Assembly (NCBI RefSeq): GCF_016756615.1
Contig: NZ_AP023262.1
Coordinates: forward strand, 1,610,501 to 1,674,500
Length of the DNA: 64,000 nucleotides
Origin: Mesorhizobium sp. L-8-3
GTDB taxonomy: Bacteria > Pseudomonadota > Alphaproteobacteria > Rhizobiales > Rhizobiaceae
Direction: 5' to 3'
Below, piece after piece: positions 17,639 through 26,606 of this stretch; within the stretch, counting starts at the first letter, position 1; each line of letters opens with the position of its first letter. A program made the translations under genes and the position numbers. A model generated the notes under the pieces. It saw only the letters and a program-made list of their open reading frames with translations. It searched no databases and had not been told where the DNA came from.

Positions 17639-18823
17639 TCAGGGGCATGAGACCGCGGGCGCCGCGACGACGGAGCCGCGCTCGAGGCGAAGCGTGAGCG
17701 AGGCCAAAGCGAGGCTGAGGAGCGGGGCGACCGCGGCAATCAACGGGACCGCGCCGAGGCCCGGGCCGTGGTCGATGACGAGGCCGCCGAGCAGGGCACC
17801 GGCCGCATTGCCGAGATTGAAGGCGGCGATGTTCAGGCTGGAGGCGAGCGCCTGGCCGGCGCCCGCGGCCTTCTCCAGCACCCAGATCTGGAGCGGCGGA
17901 ACCGTTGCGAAGCCGGCTGCGCCAAGCAGGCCGACGAAGACCACGGCTGCGACGCGGTCATGCATGGCGACGGTCATGCCGGCCAGCACGACTGCGAGCA
18001 TGCCCAGGCTCCCGAGCAGTGTCGGCACGAGCCGGCGATCGGCCAGCCTGCCGCCGACGAGATTGCCGGCGACGAGGCCAGCGCCGAAGACCAGCAGGAT
18101 CGGCGAGACGGCAGCCGCGGGGAAGCCGGCGATCTCGGTCAGCATCGGCGCGATATAGGTGAAGGCGGCAAACACGCCGACCCAGCTCAGCACGGTGGTC
18201 GAGAGGCCGAGAAGCACCTGCGGGCGTGACAGCACCGCCAGGTCCGAACGCCAGTTGCCCCCTTCCTCGGCTCTCGCGGTGCCGCGCGGCACGAAGAGGG
18301 CGATCACGGCCACGGCTACCAGGCCGACGGCGGTGACGGCCCAGAAGGTCGACCGCCAGCCATGGGCCTGGCCGAGCCAGGTGCCGAGCGGAACGCCGAG
18401 TATGTTGGCGACGGTCAGGCCGGTGAACATGACGGCGATCGCCGAGGCGCGCTTGTCGGCCGGAACGAGGCTCGTCGCCACGACGGAGCCGACGCCGAAG
18501 AACGTGCCGTGGGCAAAGGCGGTCAGCACCCGCGCTGCCATCAGCGGCCAATAGCCGGGGGCCAGCGCACAGGCCAGGTTACCCAGGGTGAAGACCAGCA
18601 TCAGCACGATCAGCGTGGTCTTGCGCGGCCAGCGCGCGGTGGCCACCGTCATCAGCGGCGCGCCGACCACGACGCCCAGCGCATAGCCTGATATCAGCAT
18701 GCCGGCGGCGGGGATCGAGACGCCGAGATCGGCGCCGACCTCGATCAGCAATCCCATGATGACGAATTCGGTGACGCCGATGCCGAAGGCGCCGGCGGTG
18801 AGGGCATAGAGGGCGAGAGGCAT
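17639..18823 (-). CDS. MFS transporter, AraJ/sugar-efflux type
   Basis: 394 residues with about 12 hydrophobic segments and no signal peptide. The first helix GAFGIGVTEFVIMGLL and motif A (ARWPRKTTLIVLML) fit the arabinose-efflux/drug-H+ antiporter group. A probable proton-driven exporter of sugars, purine analogues or drugs. It forms an operon with the aldo/keto reductase downstream and is divergent from a LysR gene. ATG at 18823. Confidence 0.9.
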   Translation of the reverse strand: MPLALYALTAGAFGIGVTEFVIMGLLIEVGADLGVSIPAAGMLISGYALGVVVGAPLMTVATARWPRKTTLIVLMLVFTLGNLACALAPGYWPLMAARVLTAFAHGTFFGVGSVVATSLVPADKRASAIAVMFTGLTVANILGVPLGTWLGQAHGWRSTFWAVTAVGLVAVAVIALFVPRGTARAEEGGNWRSDLAVLSRPQVLLGLSTTVLSWVGVFAAFTYIAPMLTEIAGFPAAAVSPILLVFGAGLVAGNLVGGRLADRRLVPTLLGSLGMLAVVLAGMTVAMHDRVAAVVFVGLLGAAGFATVPPLQIWVLEKAAGAGQALASSLNIAAFNLGNAAGALLGGLVIDHGPGLGAVPLIAAVAPLLSLALASLTLRLERGSVVAAPAVSCP

Positions 18824-18943
18824 GGACGGTCCCCGTGATTGGCTGTGCGCTCCGCTCGTCGCGGTCCGGGCCTCAAGATCGGCATGCGGGGTGGCCGGCA
18901 ACACCCTTGCGGCGCTCACATGATTTATGAGATCAATTCACGA

Positions 18944-19855
18944 ATGGCGCGCCTCGACATCAACCGCTCCGGCGAGATCGAAGTCTTCGTCCGCGTGGTG
19001 GACCGGGGCACCTTGTCCGCAGCGGCCGAGACGCTCGACATGACGCCCTCGGCGGTCAGCAAGCTGATCGGCCGTCTTGAAGACAGGCTCGGCGCGCGCC
19101 TGCTCAACCGCACGACCCGCAAGTTGCGGCTGACCCCGGAGGGCGCCGCCTTCTACGAAAGCGGCGTGCGCATCCTGGGCGAGATCGAGGCGGCCGAACG
19201 CGAAGCGGCGGCCGGCGCGGTGCCGCGCGGCCGGCTGCGGGTGAACTGCAACGTGCCTTTCGGTCAGCATTATCTGATGCCGCTGATCCCGGCCTTCCTT
19301 GCGGCGCATCCCGAGATCGCGGTCGACATCTCGCTCACCGACAGGGTGGTCGATCTCCTGGAGGAACGGGCCGACGTCGCGATCCGGGCCGGCCCGTTGC
19401 GCGATTCGCGCCTGGTCGCGCGGAAACTATGGCAGAGCCGGATGGTGCTGGTCGCCGCGCCCGCTTATCTGGAGAAGCGCGGGGCTCCGCATTCGCCGGT
19501 AGATCTGGCGGGTCACAACTGCCTCGATTTCTGCTTTTCGCGGCTGATCGAAGGCTGGCCGTTCCGAGAGGCCGATGGGAGGGCCCTGGTTTTCCATCCG
19601 CAAGGCAACGCGCTTGTCAGCGACGGCGAGGCGATGCGGCTCGCCGCACTGTCAGGCCTGGGTCTCGCCCGGCTGTCGCGTTTCCATATCGCGCGCGACA
19701 TCGCCGCGGGGTCGCTGGTTCCGGTGCTGGAGGAATTCAACCCCGGCGACGAGGAAGCGCTCCATGCCATCTATGTCGGCCAGGGAGGGCATCTGCCGGC
19801 CCGCGTGCGCGCCTTCCTCGATTTCCTCGCCGCGCATGTCAATGCACCGGGATAG
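18944..19855 (+). CDS. LysR-family regulator divergent from the MFS-AKR operon
   Basis: About 303 residues. The typical start MARLDINRSGEIEVFVRVV is chosen at 18944, although an ATG at 18920 is possible. Winged helix: GTLSAAAETLDMTPSAVSKLIGRLE. The effector domain starts near residue 88 (RGRLRVNCNVPFGQHYLMPLIPAFLAAHPEIAVDI), which places it in the large CrgA/DsdC-like LysR branch. The 120-bp divergent gap implies control of the efflux pump and reductase. Confidence 0.9.
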   Translation: MARLDINRSGEIEVFVRVVDRGTLSAAAETLDMTPSAVSKLIGRLEDRLGARLLNRTTRKLRLTPEGAAFYESGVRILGEIEAAEREAAAGAVPRGRLRVNCNVPFGQHYLMPLIPAFLAAHPEIAVDISLTDRVVDLLEERADVAIRAGPLRDSRLVARKLWQSRMVLVAAPAYLEKRGAPHSPVDLAGHNCLDFCFSRLIEGWPFREADGRALVFHPQGNALVSDGEAMRLAALSGLGLARLSRFHIARDIAAGSLVPVLEEFNPGDEEALHAIYVGQGGHLPARVRAFLDFLAAHVNAPG

Positions 19856-19884
19856 GGGATGGAGTGCCCGGCTGCGCCAGGCGC

Positions 19885-20547
19885 TCAGCGGGCACCGAAG
19901 ATCGCCGTGCCGACACGCACGCTGGTGGCGCCGAAGGCGATGGCCGTCTGATAGTCGCCGGACATTCCCATCGACAGCCGCTCCACGCCGGCCTCGCGCG
20001 CGAGATTTTCGAGCAGCGCAAAATGCGGTCCGGGGTTGTCCTCGAAGGGCGGTAGGCACATCAGTCCGTCTACGGCAAGGCCATGGACCTCGCGGCAGCG
20101 CCTGACGAAAGCGACCGCCTCGCGCGGGTCGACGCCGGCCTTCTGCGGCTCGGAGCCGGTATTGACCTGCACATAGAGCCGCGGCGCCTTGCTCTGCCGG
20201 CGAATTTCCCTGGCGAGTTCGGCAGCGATCTTCTCCCGGTCGACAGTCTCCACGACGTCGAAGAGCGCAACCGCCTCCTTCGCCTTGTTGGATTGCAGCG
20301 GTCCGATAAGGTGGAGTTCGACATCGGCGAATTCGGCCTTGAGCGCCGGCCATTTGCCCTGAGCCTCCTGCACCCGGTTCTCGCCGAAGACGCGCTGGCC
20401 CGCCTCGAGCACCGGGCGGATGGCGTCGGCGTCGAAAGTCTTGGAGACGGCGACCAGCGTCACCGAGCCGGCCGCGCGGCTGGCCTCGCGTTCGGCGGCT
20501 GCGATATTGTCCCTGACCTGCCCCAGCCGCGTCACTGCGTCGTTCAT
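19885..20547 (-). CDS. YggS-family PLP homeostasis protein (second copy)
   Basis: 220 residues, the standard length. PLP lysine in LVAVSKTFDADAI (Lys36, the same index as in the first copy), then GQRVFGENRVQEAQGKWP, LHLIGPLQSNKAKEAV, YVQVNTGSEPQKAGV and the phosphate loop RLSMGMSGDYQTAIAFGATSVRVG. It is closer to the classical family consensus than the 3228-3971 copy and is likely the housekeeping member. It sits between the LysR gene and the divergent leuS. ATG at 20547 is preferred over an upstream one at 20571. Confidence 0.93.
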   Translation of the reverse strand: MNDAVTRLGQVRDNIAAAEREASRAAGSVTLVAVSKTFDADAIRPVLEAGQRVFGENRVQEAQGKWPALKAEFADVELHLIGPLQSNKAKEAVALFDVVETVDREKIAAELAREIRRQSKAPRLYVQVNTGSEPQKAGVDPREAVAFVRRCREVHGLAVDGLMCLPPFEDNPGPHFALLENLAREAGVERLSMGMSGDYQTAIAFGATSVRVGTAIFGAR

Positions 20548-20706
20548 GCCCTGATCCTGCCGTCTTGCCATGCGTGATTTTGGCGCCGGAGACGCCCTTT
20601 CGGTTGACGGGTCCGGTAATCCATGGTGAAGACCCCAACCGAGCTCTCGACCGCGCGGCGCGCGCCTAGCGGTTTTTCCGCATGTCTTTTAAGTGAAAAT
20701 CCGGGC

Positions 20707-23352
20707 ATGGCAACCGAACGATACAATCCCCGCGCTTCCGAACCCCGATGGCAGAAAGCCTGGGCCGAGGCGAAGCTGTTCGAAACCCGGAACGACGATC
20801 CGCGCCCGAAATACTACGTGCTCGAGATGTTCCCCTATCCGTCGGGGCGCATCCATATGGGCCATGTCCGCAACTACACCATGGGCGACGTGGTAGCGCG
20901 CTTTCGCCGCGCCAATGGCTACAACGTGCTCCATCCGATGGGCTGGGATGCCTTCGGCCTGCCGGCGGAGAACGCGGCGCGCGACAACAAGGTCAATCCG
21001 CGCGACTGGACCCATGCCAACATCGACACGATGAAGGGCCAGCTCAAGACAATGGGCCTGTCGCTCGACTGGGCACGCGAATTCGCCACCTGCGACCCCG
21101 GCTACTATCGCCACCAGCAGAAGATGTTCCTGGATTTCTGGAAGGCCGGACTGGTCGAACGCAAGTCGGCCAAGGTCAACTGGGACCCGGTCGACATGAC
21201 CGTTCTGGCCAACGAGCAGGTGATCGACGGCCGCGGCTGGCGTTCCGGCGCCCTGGTCGAACAGCGCGACCTGACGCAGTGGTTCTTCAAGATCACCGCG
21301 ATGTCGCAGGACCTGCTCGACAGCCTGGACACGCTGGATCGCTGGCCCGAAAAGGTCCGCATCATGCAGCAGAACTGGATCGGCCGGTCGGAAGGCCTGC
21401 TGATCCGCTGGCCGCTGGCCGAAGGGACCGCACCCGCCGGCGAGACCGAGCTGGAAGTCTACACGACGCGCCCCGACACGATCTTCGGGGCGTCCTTCAT
21501 GGCGATCGCGGCCGACCATCCTCTGGCCAGGAAAGCGGCCGAGGACAACCCCGGGCTCGCCGCCTTCATCGACGAGGTCCGCCATATGGGCACCTCGGTC
21601 GCGGCGCTCGAAACGGCCGAGAAGAAGGGCTTCGACACCGGCATCAGGGTCGTGCACCCGTTCGACCCCGATTGGACGCTGCCCGTCTACGTCGCGAATT
21701 TCGTGCTGATGGACTATGGCACGGGCGCCATCTTCGGCTGCCCGTCAGGCGACCAGCGCGACCTCGACTTCGCCAACAGATACGGCCTGCCGGTGGTGCC
21801 GGTGGTGATGCCGGAAGGAGCCGACGCGAGGACCTTCCAGATTACCGAGGAGGCCTATGTCGACGACGGCGTGATGATCAATTCGCGCTTCCTCGACGGC
21901 ATGAAGCCCGGCGATGCCTTCGACGATGTCGCCACGCGGCTCTCCGGCGTCGCGATCGGCGGGCGGCCGATGGGCGAACGCAAGGTGCAGTTCCGGCTGC
22001 GCGACTGGCTGATCTCGCGCCAGCGCTACTGGGGCTGCCCGATCCCGGTGATACATTGCGAGGCCTGCGGGGCGGTTCCGGTGCCGCAGGGTGCGCTGCC
22101 CGTGGTGCTGCCGACCGACGTCAGCTTCGACCGGCCGGGCAATCCGCTCGATCATCATCCGACCTGGAAGCATGTCGATTGCCCGCAATGCGGCAAGCCG
22201 GCGCGGCGCGATACCGACACGATGGACACATTCGTCGATTCGTCCTGGTATTTCGCTCGCTTCACCGATCCGTGGAACGAGACGGCGCCGACGACGTCGG
22301 CCTATGTCGACGGTCCGAACGGCTGGCTGCCGGTCAACCAGTATATCGGCGGGATCGAGCACGCGATCCTGCACCTGCTCTATTCGCGCTTCTTCACCCG
22401 AGCCATGAAGGCCACCGGCCACCTCAATCAGGTGACGGAACCGTTCGAGGGCCTGTTCACGCAGGGCATGGTCGTGCATGAGACCTATCGCCTGGGTACC
22501 GGGGCCAATGCGAACTGGGTGACGCCCGCCGAGGTCAGGATCGCTGAGACCGACGGCAGGCGGCAGGCTTCGCTGATCTCCGACGGATCGCCGGTCGAGA
22601 TCGGGCCGATCGAGAAGATGTCGAAGTCGAAGAAGAATGTCGTCGATCCCGACGACATCATCGCCAGCTACGGCGCCGACACGGCACGCTGGTTCATGCT
22701 GTCCGATTCGCCGCCCGACCGCGACGTCATCTGGACGGAAGCCGGCGTGGAGGGCGCTCACCGCTTCGTCCAGCGCGTCTGGCGCCTGGTCTCCGAAGCG
22801 GCGCCGCGGCTGAAGGACGTCACGGCGCGAACTGCGACCGACGGCGAGGCCGCTGCCATCTCCAAGGCTGCGCACAAGGCGCTGAAGGCCGTTGGCGACG
22901 ACATCGGCAAGCTCTCCTTCAACAAGGCGGTCGCGCGCGTCTACGAGCTGGTCAACACGTTGCAGGCGCCGCTCACGGCCCTCGGCGAGGACAAGGGCGA
23001 CCAGGCGACGCTGCCGGCGCTCCGCGAGGCCGTCGAGATCCTGCTCGCTCTTTTCGCGCCGATGATGCCGCATCTGGCCGAGGAATGCTGGGCCGCCCTC
23101 GGCGGCGAAGACCTCGCGGCGAACCGGCGCTGGCCCGATTTCGATCCGGCGCTTACCGTCGACAACGAGATCACGCTGCCGGTCCAGGTGAACGGCAAGA
23201 AGCGCGGGGATTTGACAATTGCCCGCGACGCGGATCAAGCTGCGGTCGAAAAAGCGGCATTGGCTCTCGACGTCGTGCAGAAGGCGCTCGAGGGCAAGCC
23301 GCCGCGCAAGGTCATCGTCGTCCCGCAGAGGATCGTGAATGTCGTCGCCTGA
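20707..23352 (+). CDS. leuS: Leucyl-tRNA synthetase
   Basis: 881 residues from the ATG at 20707 (MATERYNPR); an upstream in-frame start only adds non-conserved sequence. Class I synthetase: HIGH signature HMGH at 50-53 in [20 protein letters not shown], an editing (CP1) domain with [13 protein letters not shown], and KMSKSKKN at 637. It charges tRNA-Leu in the cytoplasm. It overlaps or abuts lptE downstream, as in other alphaproteobacteria. Confidence 0.98.
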   Translation: MATERYNPRASEPRWQKAWAEAKLFETRNDDPRPKYYVLEMFPYPSGRIHMGHVRNYTMGDVVARFRRANGYNVLHPMGWDAFGLPAENAARDNKVNPRDWTHANIDTMKGQLKTMGLSLDWAREFATCDPGYYRHQQKMFLDFWKAGLVERKSAKVNWDPVDMTVLANEQVIDGRGWRSGALVEQRDLTQWFFKITAMSQDLLDSLDTLDRWPEKVRIMQQNWIGRSEGLLIRWPLAEGTAPAGETELEVYTTRPDTIFGASFMAIAADHPLARKAAEDNPGLAAFIDEVRHMGTSVAALETAEKKGFDTGIRVVHPFDPDWTLPVYVANFVLMDYGTGAIFGCPSGDQRDLDFANRYGLPVVPVVMPEGADARTFQITEEAYVDDGVMINSRFLDGMKPGDAFDDVATRLSGVAIGGRPMGERKVQFRLRDWLISRQRYWGCPIPVIHCEACGAVPVPQGALPVVLPTDVSFDRPGNPLDHHPTWKHVDCPQCGKPARRDTDTMDTFVDSSWYFARFTDPWNETAPTTSAYVDGPNGWLPVNQYIGGIEHAILHLLYSRFFTRAMKATGHLNQVTEPFEGLFTQGMVVHETYRLGTGANANWVTPAEVRIAETDGRRQASLISDGSPVEIGPIEKMSKSKKNVVDPDDIIASYGADTARWFMLSDSPPDRDVIWTEAGVEGAHRFVQRVWRLVSEAAPRLKDVTARTATDGEAAAISKAAHKALKAVGDDIGKLSFNKAVARVYELVNTLQAPLTALGEDKGDQATLPALREAVEILLALFAPMMPHLAEECWAALGGEDLAANRRWPDFDPALTVDNEITLPVQVNGKKRGDLTIARDADQAAVEKAALALDVVQKALEGKPPRKVIVVPQRIVNVVA

Positions 23353-23368
23353 GCGAGGGGGAAATCCG

Positions 23369-23911
23369 GTGAACGTCAGATTCGCCAGACTTGGCGTCGG
23401 GCTCGGCCTTTTGCTGTCCGTGGCGGCCGTCTCGGCCTGTACCGTGCGGCCGCTCTACTCCAACGCTCCGGCCACGACCAGCGGCACGGCCTCGATGGCG
23501 GCCGAACTGTCGTCGATCTCGATCAAGCCGGTATCGACCAGATATGCTCAGGAAGTGCGCAACAATCTGATCTTCCTGTTCAACGGAGGCGCCGGGCAAC
23601 CGTCCTCGCCGGCCTACACGCTCGATCTGAACGTTGCGCGCAGGGTCGAGGTCGCGGCCACGACCCAGGTCACCACCGTCGACGACGAGCCGACCGCCTC
23701 GACGGTGACGTTGATCGGCAGCTATTCGCTGAAGAAGGCGGGCACGGGCGAGGTGGTCGCTACCGGCCGACGGCAGATCATGTCGTCCTATGACGTGCCG
23801 CGCCAGGAGTTCGCCGCCTTGCGCGCACTACGTGACGCGGAGAACCGGTCGTCGCGCGAGCTGGCGGAGTTGCTGCGCATGTCGATCGCGCAGGACATCG
23901 CCAGCAAGTGA
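23369..23911 (+). CDS. lptE: LPS-assembly lipoprotein LptE
   Basis: About 180 residues. A lipoprotein signal ends in VAAVSAC (Cys24), followed by TVRPLYS, the mark of alphaproteobacterial LptE, which plugs the LptD barrel in the outer membrane during LPS export. The GTG at 23369 is chosen because GAGGGGG precedes it; an ATG at 23339 would overlap leuS and lacks an SD. In most relatives leuS-lptE is followed by holA (DNA polymerase III delta); here an acyltransferase follows instead. Confidence 0.9.
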   Translation: MNVRFARLGVGLGLLLSVAAVSACTVRPLYSNAPATTSGTASMAAELSSISIKPVSTRYAQEVRNNLIFLFNGGAGQPSSPAYTLDLNVARRVEVAATTQVTTVDDEPTASTVTLIGSYSLKKAGTGEVVATGRRQIMSSYDVPRQEFAALRALRDAENRSSRELAELLRMSIAQDIASK

Positions 23912-23993
23912 TGCGTCCAGGCGGGTCGCTCATGTTTGTCCGGCTGTGACGCGATGATCGTTCGCCGGATGAAGCGGCAGGGAGCTTGACCTC

Positions 23994-24899
23994 ATGGATC
24001 CGAGGACCAGACCCGCCGCGATGGGGATGCCGGCCCGAATCGCCGCGGCCGGCAGCCGCCACATCGTCGACCAGCTGATCGACGAACGTTCCGTCGAGCT
24101 ATCGCGGCATGCCTGGTGGCCGTTGGTGAAGCCGTTTCTGATGCGGTTCTTCCACTACAACCAGGCTGTGCGCATGTGCGACGACGTCGCCGGCATGTCG
24201 GGCTGGGACGCCTTCAGCTATCTGAGCACGCTTCTGGCGCTGAAGATCGACATGCGCGGCGGCGAGAACCTGCCCGCGAAAGGCGGCTTCATCCTGGCTC
24301 CCAGCCATCCGACCGGCATCGCAGACGGCATTGCGGTGTTCGACGCGCTGAAGCACATCCGGCCCGACATGGCGATTTTCGCCAATCGCGACGCGCTGCG
24401 AGCGGCGCCGGGCTTCCGCGACATGATCATCCCCGTCGAATGGCGGCAGGGCGAAAAGAGCCACGCCAAGAGCCGCGACACGCTGGAGATGACCGCCAAG
24501 GCTTTTGCGGCGCAAAAGGCCGTGGTGCTCTTCCCCGCGGGACGCATCGCCTACTGGAACGAGGACCGGCTGACCGAGAGGCCATGGCAGGGCTCGATCG
24601 TCGCCCTCGCTCGCCGCTACAACTTTCCGATCGTGCCGGCCAGCATCTCGTCGCGCAATTCGGGCCTGTTCTATCTGCTGTCGAAATATTCGACGGATCT
24701 CCGGGATATCACCATCTTCCACGAGTTCCTCAACAAGAAGGGGCGGCCCTTCTCGATCGTCGTCGGCAGGCCGATCCCGGCGGAGGCCCTCGCCGGTGAT
24801 GTGGCCGAGGTCGCCGCGCGCTTGCAGGAGCACACGGTTCACGCCCTGGCGCGGGACCCGCAGGCAGAGTTCGCGGCTTTCCCGGTGCCGGCCAAGTAG
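23994..24899 (+). CDS. PlsC-like 1-acylglycerol-3-phosphate O-acyltransferase family protein
   Basis: 301 residues. The acyltransferase core shows ENLPAKGGFILAPSHPTGIADG, where His and Asp form an H-x5-D variant of the usual Hx4D motif. FANRDALRAAPGFRDMIIPVEWR, VVLFPAGRIAYW and FPIVPASISSRNSGLFY occupy later motif positions. Probably membrane-associated phospholipid or ornithine-lipid synthesis. AGGGAG precedes the ATG. It occupies the place where holA usually follows lptE. Confidence 0.85.
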   Translation: MDPRTRPAAMGMPARIAAAGSRHIVDQLIDERSVELSRHAWWPLVKPFLMRFFHYNQAVRMCDDVAGMSGWDAFSYLSTLLALKIDMRGGENLPAKGGFILAPSHPTGIADGIAVFDALKHIRPDMAIFANRDALRAAPGFRDMIIPVEWRQGEKSHAKSRDTLEMTAKAFAAQKAVVLFPAGRIAYWNEDRLTERPWQGSIVALARRYNFPIVPASISSRNSGLFYLLSKYSTDLRDITIFHEFLNKKGRPFSIVVGRPIPAEALAGDVAEVAARLQEHTVHALARDPQAEFAAFPVPAK

Positions 24900-24927
24900 C
24901 CTCGGCGACCCACTTCCGCATCGCCCC

Positions 24928-25019
24928 GAAAATCGTCCTCGATTTTCGGAAAGCGCGATGCGTGGATTCAAAGAGTTGAAGCGTCCTTTGCGCGTCCGAA
25001 TGGACGCGCGGCGCTCTGG
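24928..25019 (+). repeat. Dispersed palindromic repeat, copy 2
   Basis: Contains the 28-nt core shared with 9575-9602 (24945-24972), plus two hairpins: CCGAAAATCG/CGATTTTCGG around 24930 and GCGCGTCC-GAAT-GGACGCGC further on. It fills the gap between two convergent genes and could also serve as a terminator. Confidence 0.7.
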
Positions 25020-25043
25020 CCCGAACTTTACCCGGCCGGGGTC

Positions 25044-25859
25044 TCAGGCGATCTCGACGGCGAGGCCGGGCAGATCGAAGTCCTCGATTTCGGTCGACCA
25101 TTTCTCGCCCGGCGCCACGGGAAAGGCCCGCGTCACGGTGCCCGTGGTCACCAGTTCGCCCTTGCGCAATGGCGGGCCGAGGGGATCCCCGGCAAGGACA
25201 CCGGCCAGATGACCGAGCGCCTGGATGGGGCCGTCGAGCACGTTGGAGCCGATGCCGCGATCGACGGCAGTCCCGTTCCGGGAAAGGGTGACCGCGAGGC
25301 CGGCCAGGGCGGCCGTCAGGCCGGGTCTTTCGCCTTCCCGCACCGACCGTCGGGGCCCGACGAAGAGCGCGCCGTGCAAACCGCCGTCGGCGATGCAGTC
25401 GGCCACGCCGAATCGCCAGCCGGGGAAGATCGACTGAACGATCTCGAAACCATGGGCGACCCAGTCGATCGCGCCGGCAATGTCGTCGAGGGTCATATCC
25501 GATGTCACGTCCCGGCCGAGGCCGAGCACGATCTCGGGCTCGATGCGCGGCTCGGGAAGATGCGACACCCGGATCCGAGTGCCGGTGGCGATGTCGTGCT
25601 GCGTGCGATCGTAGACGTCGCCCCAGATAGGCTCGTAGACGCCGTATTCCGCCCAGATGTTGCGATTGGTGAAGCCGATCTTGCGGCCGATCGCTCTTTC
25701 GCCGCGCGCGACGCGCAGGTCGCGCAGAGCGCTCGCGACGCCATAGGCGGCCGCGCTGTCGAAGCCGCCGATGCGGGCCGTCAGCGGCTCGACCTGGCGC
25801 CCGGCGTCGAGGGTCGCCAGTATCTCGGCGGCGATATCGCCAGTGCCGCCGGCTGCCAC
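25044..25859 (-). CDS. 2-keto-4-pentenoate hydratase / FAH-family protein
   Basis: 271 residues. Domain organisation and motifs match 2-hydroxypenta-2,4-dienoate hydratases and oxalocrotonate decarboxylases: AIGRKIGFTNRNIW, metal-binding acids in EPRIEPEIVLGLG, HGFEIVQSIFP and GELVTTGTVTRAFPVAPGEKW. Such enzymes act in meta-cleavage pathways, but no such pathway is adjacent. It begins 3 bp after the fsa stop codon, so it is co-translated with the aldolase. Confidence 0.85.
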   Translation of the reverse strand: MAAGGTGDIAAEILATLDAGRQVEPLTARIGGFDSAAAYGVASALRDLRVARGERAIGRKIGFTNRNIWAEYGVYEPIWGDVYDRTQHDIATGTRIRVSHLPEPRIEPEIVLGLGRDVTSDMTLDDIAGAIDWVAHGFEIVQSIFPGWRFGVADCIADGGLHGALFVGPRRSVREGERPGLTAALAGLAVTLSRNGTAVDRGIGSNVLDGPIQALGHLAGVLAGDPLGPPLRKGELVTTGTVTRAFPVAPGEKWSTEIEDFDLPGLAVEIA

Positions 25860-25862
25860 GGA

Positions 25863-26516
25863 TCAGCCGATCTTCTGGCCGGTCTTGGCCCAGTCGGCCA
25901 GGAACATTTCGAGGCCCCTGTCGGTCAGCGGGTGCTTGACCAGGGCCTTCAGCGTCGCCGGCGGGACGGTCGCCACATCGGCGCCGATCAGCGCGGCCTG
26001 CTTGACATGATTCACCGTGCGGATCGAGGCGGCCAGGATCTCGGTCCGGAAGTCGTAATTGTCGTAGATCGTGCGGATCTCGGAAATCAGCTCCATGCCG
26101 TCGATCCCGATGTCGTCGATGCGGCCGATGAAGGGCGAGATGAAGGTGGCGCCGGCCTTGGCAGCCAGCAACGCCTGGTTGGCCGAAAAGCAGAGCGTGA
26201 CGTTGACCTTGTGGCCGTCCGAGGTCAGCGCCTTGCAGGCCTTGAGGCCGTCGAGCGTCAGCGGCAGCTTGATGCAGATATTGTCGGCGATCCTGGCGAG
26301 CACCGCGGCCTCGCGCATCATGTCGGCATATTCGGTGCCGGTCACCTCGGCCGAGACCGGCCCTGAGACGATGTCGCAGATCTCCTTGGTCACTTCCTTG
26401 ATGTCGCGTCCCGATTTCAGGATGAGCGACGGGTTCGTGGTCACGCCGTCGAGCAGGCCGAGATCGTTGAGCTCGCGGATCTCCTTCACGTCGGCGGTGT
26501 CGACAAAGAATTTCAT
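25863..26516 (-). CDS. fsa: Fructose-6-phosphate aldolase / transaldolase-like protein
   Basis: 217 residues, the short transaldolase type. The strands [23 protein letters not shown] and [14 protein letters not shown] hold the Schiff-base lysine (Lys83), and [29 protein letters not shown] is the family signature. It catalyses reversible aldol cleavage of fructose-6-phosphate or dihydroxyacetone transfer. Its position just before priA is typical for rhizobia. It is co-transcribed with the hydratase gene. Confidence 0.93.
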   Translation of the reverse strand: MKFFVDTADVKEIRELNDLGLLDGVTTNPSLILKSGRDIKEVTKEICDIVSGPVSAEVTGTEYADMMREAAVLARIADNICIKLPLTLDGLKACKALTSDGHKVNVTLCFSANQALLAAKAGATFISPFIGRIDDIGIDGMELISEIRTIYDNYDFRTEILAASIRTVNHVKQAALIGADVATVPPATLKALVKHPLTDRGLEMFLADWAKTGQKIG

Positions 26517-26606
26517 GACGGTCTCCTTGGATGACGGATCGACGGCAACGGGCCATCTCCCTTTGGGACTTTGCTCTAGAACAAGTTCGGGGCAAGGTCA
26601 CGCCCG

